From the NCBI RefSeq assembly GCF_014201805.1, contig NZ_JACHFK010000012.1, forward strand, positions 62,001-126,000: DNA of 64,000 nucleotides, in the 5' to 3' direction. Below, in pieces: positions 60,951-64,000 of the stretch (positions are counted from its first letter, which is position 1; every line of letters begins with the position of its first letter). The notes under the pieces were generated by a model. It made no database searches, was not told the DNA's origin, and worked only from the letters and a program-made list of their open reading frames with translations. The translations under genes were made by a program, and so were the position numbers. This DNA is from Deinococcus metalli. GTDB taxonomy: Bacteria; Deinococcota; Deinococci; Deinococcales; Deinococcaceae.

Positions 60951-61805
60951 TCAGGGCTGTGCTGGCGGGGGCGCCTCCGAGCTGGCCGCCGGCACCGTGA
61001 TGCCGCTCGGCAACTTCGTCCTGCTGTCCGTCGTCGCGCCCGCCAGCATCGCAGAGGTCAGGTCGGTGACGCCGCTCAGATCGGCCCCGCTCAGGTTCGC
61101 GCTGCGGAAGTTCGAGCCCGTCACGTCAGCCGACTCGAACGCGGCGTTCGTGAGGATCGCGCCGCGGAACGTCACGCTCCTGAGGGTCGCGCCGCGGAAG
61201 GGGACGTCCGCGAAATTGGCGCCGTCGAACAGGCCGCCGCTGAGGTCGCTGCGCGAGAAGATCAGCCCGCGAAAGTCCGCAGAGCTGAACATCAGGTTGC
61301 GGGCGCTGATGCGGCCCATGTCCACGTTGCTTACGTCGCCGCGGAAGGCCAGGGCGGCAAACACCGCGCGGGCCTCCTCGGCCGCCGGTTCCTCGTTCAC
61401 GGCCGCCCGGCGTCCCGCCTGCGTGACCGGGCTGTTCACGCGCATGTATGCCGCGAGCAGCCGCACCGCGATCTCGCGCCGCTCGGCGCTGCTCTGCGCC
61501 ACCTGCCCCAGAAGCGCGATGCCGCCCACGCGAGTGGTCAGGTCGCTGCCGGCCAGCATCTCCACGGCGCTCTGGAAGCGGTTGGCGGCCTGGGTGTCGC
61601 GGTACTGCGCCTGGGACTGCAGGGCGCTGAACAGCGCGATCAGCACCGTGACCAGCGTCGCCAGGATCGGCACGACGTCCAGAAAGGCCTTCAGGCGGCC
61701 GGTCTTCTCCTTCTCGCGCGCCCTCTCGGTGCGTTCCTGCTCCTGCTCGGTGCGCTGCCGCTCGACGGCCAGCACGGTGTCAGGATCGGGAGGAGGTGTA
61801 GGCAC
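60951..61805 (-). CDS. membrane-anchored pentapeptide-repeat protein
   Basis: A 284-aa protein. N-terminal charged helix (ERQRTEQEQERTERAREKEKTGR), one membrane segment (VVPILATLVTVLIALFSAL, about 44-62), a helical region, then from about 155 pentapeptide repeats A(D/N)Lxx forming a right-handed beta-helix: ARNLMFSSADFRGLIFSRSDLSGGLFDGANFADVPFRGATLRSVTFRGAILTNAAFESADVTGSNFRSANLSGADLSGV. Such proteins serve as scaffolds or inhibitors; no specific partner is known. GTG start, with AACACT eight bases upstream. Confidence 0.85.
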   Translation of the reverse strand: MPTPPPDPDTVLAVERQRTEQEQERTERAREKEKTGRLKAFLDVVPILATLVTVLIALFSALQSQAQYRDTQAANRFQSAVEMLAGSDLTTRVGGIALLGQVAQSSAERREIAVRLLAAYMRVNSPVTQAGRRAAVNEEPAAEEARAVFAALAFRGDVSNVDMGRISARNLMFSSADFRGLIFSRSDLSGGLFDGANFADVPFRGATLRSVTFRGAILTNAAFESADVTGSNFRSANLSGADLSGVTDLTSAMLAGATTDSRTKLPSGITVPAASSEAPPPAQP

Positions 61806-61822
61806 CCGACCAGTGTTCCACG

Positions 61823-62158
61823 TCAGCCAGGGGTGCTTCCGTACTCGCGGTCGAGGCGCTGGTACATCTCCTCGGCGTTGTCTGGATGCGGGCTTACCTC
61901 GTCCAGCGCGTCGCCGTAACGGCCGCTGATGTCGATCGCCGGGTCGCGCAGGCCCCGCCGCGTGGCCTCGGCCTCACCCAGGCGCTGGGCCAGGGCAGAC
62001 GCCTGGGCGTCAAAGGCCGCGTCGTCCAGGCCCGAGGCGAGCAGCGCGCGCACAGCCGCCTCCGGCGAGAAGATGACGTGCAGGACGTCGCGGTGCTCGG
62101 TCGCCTCCACGGTGTACGAGACGTGGGCGCTCAGGGTGTCGGTCAGGGGAGTGGTCAT
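61823..62158 (-). CDS. small protein co-transcribed with a sensor kinase
   Basis: A 111-aa soluble protein: SAHVSYTVEATEHRDVLHVIFSPEAAVRALLASGLDD, a helical middle (ALAQRLGEAEATRRGL) and an acidic end (SPHPDNAEEMYQRLDREYG). ATG 62158 overlaps the kinase stop (ATGA), so it is the third gene of the response-regulator/kinase operon. No motif recognised; a role in that signalling system is possible only by position. Confidence 0.65.
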   Translation of the reverse strand: MTTPLTDTLSAHVSYTVEATEHRDVLHVIFSPEAAVRALLASGLDDAAFDAQASALAQRLGEAEATRRGLRDPAIDISGRYGDALDEVSPHPDNAEEMYQRLDREYGSTPG

Positions 62159-63516
62159 AAGTGGTCTCCAGTGGAGCTGAGGGGCAGGGTGACGGTCGCC
62201 TCGGTGCCCGCGCCGGGCGCACTGCTCAGGGTCAGGGTGCCGCCGTGCGCGGCCACCAGCGACCGGGCGATGCTCAGCCCCAGGCCGCTGCCGGGCGCGG
62301 CGCGCGAGTCGTCGGCGCGGTACAGGCGGTCGAATACGCGCTCAAGCTGTTCTGGCGCCATGCCGCGCCCGGTGTCCCGCACCACGATCCGCAGCGTGCC
62401 CGGCGCGGGTTGATCGGCCGTTAACGTGACCCGGCCGCCGGACGGCGTGTGGTTCAGCGCGTTCTGTACGAGGTTGTGCAGCACCTGAGTGATCCGCACA
62501 GGATCGAGCAGGGCCGTGGGCAGGATGACCGCAGGTCCGTCCAGAATCACGCCGCGCTCACTGGCGGCGCTGCGGAAGGCGTCCTGCACGTCGGTCAGCA
62601 GCGCGGTTACCGTCACGTTCTCGCAGTTCAGACGCAGGTCTCCGGCGTCTGCCAGCCACAGCAGCCGCAGGTCGCCGCTGAGGTGCAGCAGGTGCGAGAG
62701 CTGGATCTGGAGCCGGCCCAGCCGTTCTGGCGTGGCGGGCAGGGTGCCGTCCTGCATGGCCTCCACCGTGCCGCGCAGCACCGCCAGTGGCGTGCCCAGT
62801 TCATGCGCGATGTCCGCCCCGAACTGCCGGTCGGCGATGCGGCGGCGCTCCAGTTCGGCAGTCATGGCGCCGAAGGCCCGGAACAGCTCGCCCCACTCGC
62901 CGTCCGGCATGGCGCCGTGCAGGCGAGGCGACTGACCGAGGGTCAGGCGGTGCACGCCGTCCTGGAGGACTCCCAGCGGGGCGAGAAAGCGCCGGGCCAG
63001 CAGGGCGCCGCTCAGAACCGCCAGGCCCGCCACGGCCGTCACCAGCCCCGCCAGCAGCCACCCGCTGCGGGTGAGCAGCGCGCGGCTCTGCGCGTCCAGG
63101 GTGGGCGGCGTGCCGGTGGCGTACAGGTACGCGATGGTCTGTCCGTCCACGAGGATGGGCTGGACGGCGCCGTCCAGCACCGTCCCGGCCGGGTAGCCGG
63201 TCACGCCGACCACCACCCGCCGCTGCGGATCCAGCACGAGGTAGGGCGGCGGGGAGTCCGGGTGGCCCATCTGGACCGGCGCTCCCGCCGGGGCCACAGG
63301 GATCTCCTGCGGGTGGAGGCCGGCGAGGGTGCCGTTCGCCCGGTAGTGCGCCTGCACGTTGTTCATGACCTGACTGACGACTTCCTGCGCCTTGATGTTC
63401 ACGTACGCGCGCTGGACGTACCCGAAGGTCACGGCCGAGAGCAGCAGCAGCGCCGGGACACTGACCAGCGCGAAGGCCAGCACCAGCCGGGCGCGCAGGG
63501 TCAGCGGGAAGCGCAT
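62155..63516 (-). CDS. sensor histidine kinase, BaeS-like
   Basis: A 453-aa kinase. Two membrane segments (about 10-33 LVLAFALVSVPALLLLSAVTF; 150-172 WLLAGLVTAVAGLAVLSGALL) bracket an external domain of about 115 residues; HAMP follows (RRFLAPLGVLQDGVHRLT). H-box ADIAHELGTPLAVLRGTVEAMQDG (BaeS style) with phospho-His238; N box HNLVQNALNHTPSGGRV; DTGRGMAPEQLERVFDRLYRADDSR; GSGLGLSIARSLVAAHGG. ATG overlaps the regulator stop by one base (TGATG). Probably an envelope-stress system. Confidence 0.94.
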   Translation of the reverse strand: MRFPLTLRARLVLAFALVSVPALLLLSAVTFGYVQRAYVNIKAQEVVSQVMNNVQAHYRANGTLAGLHPQEIPVAPAGAPVQMGHPDSPPPYLVLDPQRRVVVGVTGYPAGTVLDGAVQPILVDGQTIAYLYATGTPPTLDAQSRALLTRSGWLLAGLVTAVAGLAVLSGALLARRFLAPLGVLQDGVHRLTLGQSPRLHGAMPDGEWGELFRAFGAMTAELERRRIADRQFGADIAHELGTPLAVLRGTVEAMQDGTLPATPERLGRLQIQLSHLLHLSGDLRLLWLADAGDLRLNCENVTVTALLTDVQDAFRSAASERGVILDGPAVILPTALLDPVRITQVLHNLVQNALNHTPSGGRVTLTADQPAPGTLRIVVRDTGRGMAPEQLERVFDRLYRADDSRAAPGSGLGLSIARSLVAAHGGTLTLSSAPGAGTEATVTLPLSSTGDHL

Positions 63517-64000
63517 CAGGGCACGTCGCCCAGGCGGTAGCCCACGCCGTAGACCGTCTCCAGCAGCTCGGGCCGCGCCGGATCGCGTTCCAGCTTGGCG
63601 CGCAGGTTGCGCACGTGCACGTCGATGGTGCGCTCGCTGCCGCCGCCGTCCTCCTGCACGTGGCCCAGCAGCTCCGAGCGGGTGAAGACGCGGCGCGGAC
63701 TGAGCAGCAGCACATGCAGCAGCTCGAACTCCACCCTCGTGAGCTTCACGGGCTCGCCGCGCACCGTGACGTCGCGCGTGTGGGCATCCAGGGTCAGCGG
63801 GCCGTGCCGCAGCGGGCCGCGTGGCGCGGCCGGCGCGGCGCGTCTCAGCAGGGCGCGCACACGGGCCAGCAGTTCCGCCATCGAGAACGGCTTGGTCAGG
63901 TAGTCGTCCGCGCCCAGTTCCAGCGCGAGCACCTTGTCGGCCTCGCCGTCGCGCGCGGTCAGCATCAGCACCGGCACGTCCGACTCCAGGCGCAGCCTCC
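63516..64000 (-). CDS. OmpR-family response regulator, 5' end outside window
   Basis: The frame is open to the window edge; the visible part starts inside the receiver domain ([43 protein letters not shown], with the Thr switch and Lys), so the phospho-Asp lies beyond the edge. The winged-helix domain is complete: RDVTVRGEPVKLTRVEFELLHVLLLSPRRVFTRSELLGHV, then SERTIDVHVRNLRAKLERD and ETVYGVGYRLGD. Partner of the BaeS-like kinase that follows. Confidence 0.94.
   Translation of the reverse strand, partial: RLRLESDVPVLMLTARDGEADKVLALELGADDYLTKPFSMAELLARVRALLRRAAPAAPRGPLRHGPLTLDAHTRDVTVRGEPVKLTRVEFELLHVLLLSPRRVFTRSELLGHVQEDGGGSERTIDVHVRNLRAKLERDPARPELLETVYGVGYRLGDVP

Overview
This is a GC-rich (about 70% by eye) bacterial chromosome segment that I read as Deinococcus, at and around the replication origin. 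The clearest genus marker is a full-length ddrC (28615-29310) with a 17-bp radiation/desiccation response palindrome in its promoter. Many genes also start 6-7 nt after a TANNNT -10 box with no room for a leader, as expected of the leaderless transcripts common in Deinococcus. I cannot name the species.

Layout. 1-6.9 kb: partial VOC protein, an AlkP-superfamily metalloenzyme, six perfect DnaA boxes overlapping the end of trpF, HxlR regulator, APH-like kinase, a DtxR/MntR regulator coupled to a membrane-anchored SNase/Excalibur protein, and a divergent hydrolase. 6.9-11.6 kb: overlapping operon of ECF sigma factor, small membrane anti-sigma candidate, RseB-like protein, DUF1800 protein, Tat-exported DUF1501 protein and a c-type cytochrome. 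11.6-16.6 kb: diguanylate cyclase, GNAT protein, a strong promoter driving a ~110-nt structured RNA, YtrA-type GntR regulator, transketolase, tRNA-Arg(CCU). 16.7-21.0 kb: three overlapping genes (Roadblock/LC7 protein, signal-peptide membrane protein, coiled-coil protein) of unknown role. 21.0-28.5 kb: tsaE, ackA, pta, cyclopropane synthase, two LptF/LptG-type permeases. 28.6-31.2 kb: ddrC, then a 772-bp IS1-family element with 8-bp target duplications inserted at the last codons of an SRPBCC gene. 31.3-39.2 kb: lipoprotein, fumC, an AraC-MFS-AraC cluster with a shared inverted site, YpdA, VanW.

39.3-43.8 kb is the classical origin-proximal operon mnmG - (LAGLIDADG-like ORF) - rsmG - parA - parB on the minus strand, with two composite parS-like sites at the end of mnmG. 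44.0-48.0 kb encodes 2-oxo acid dehydrogenase E1-alpha, E1-beta and E2 (no E3). 48.2-53.2 kb: secreted protein, two-component pair, dprA, small protein, NAD-dependent epimerase. 53.2-56.1 kb: dnaA, oriC (six perfect and four near DnaA boxes, a DnaA-trio-like tract, AT-rich unwinding region) and dnaN. 56.1-60.8 kb: eno and pyk, flanked by further DnaA boxes, then tyrS with a leader containing a mini-ORF and a hairpin. The window ends with a pentapeptide-repeat membrane protein and a minus-strand operon of response regulator (cut by the edge), sensor kinase and a 111-aa protein.

The least explained regions are the Roadblock operon, the ECF-DUF1800-DUF1501-cytochrome operon, and the structured RNA at 13.8-13.95 kb. 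All assignments come from reading the sequence; no database or folding search was run.
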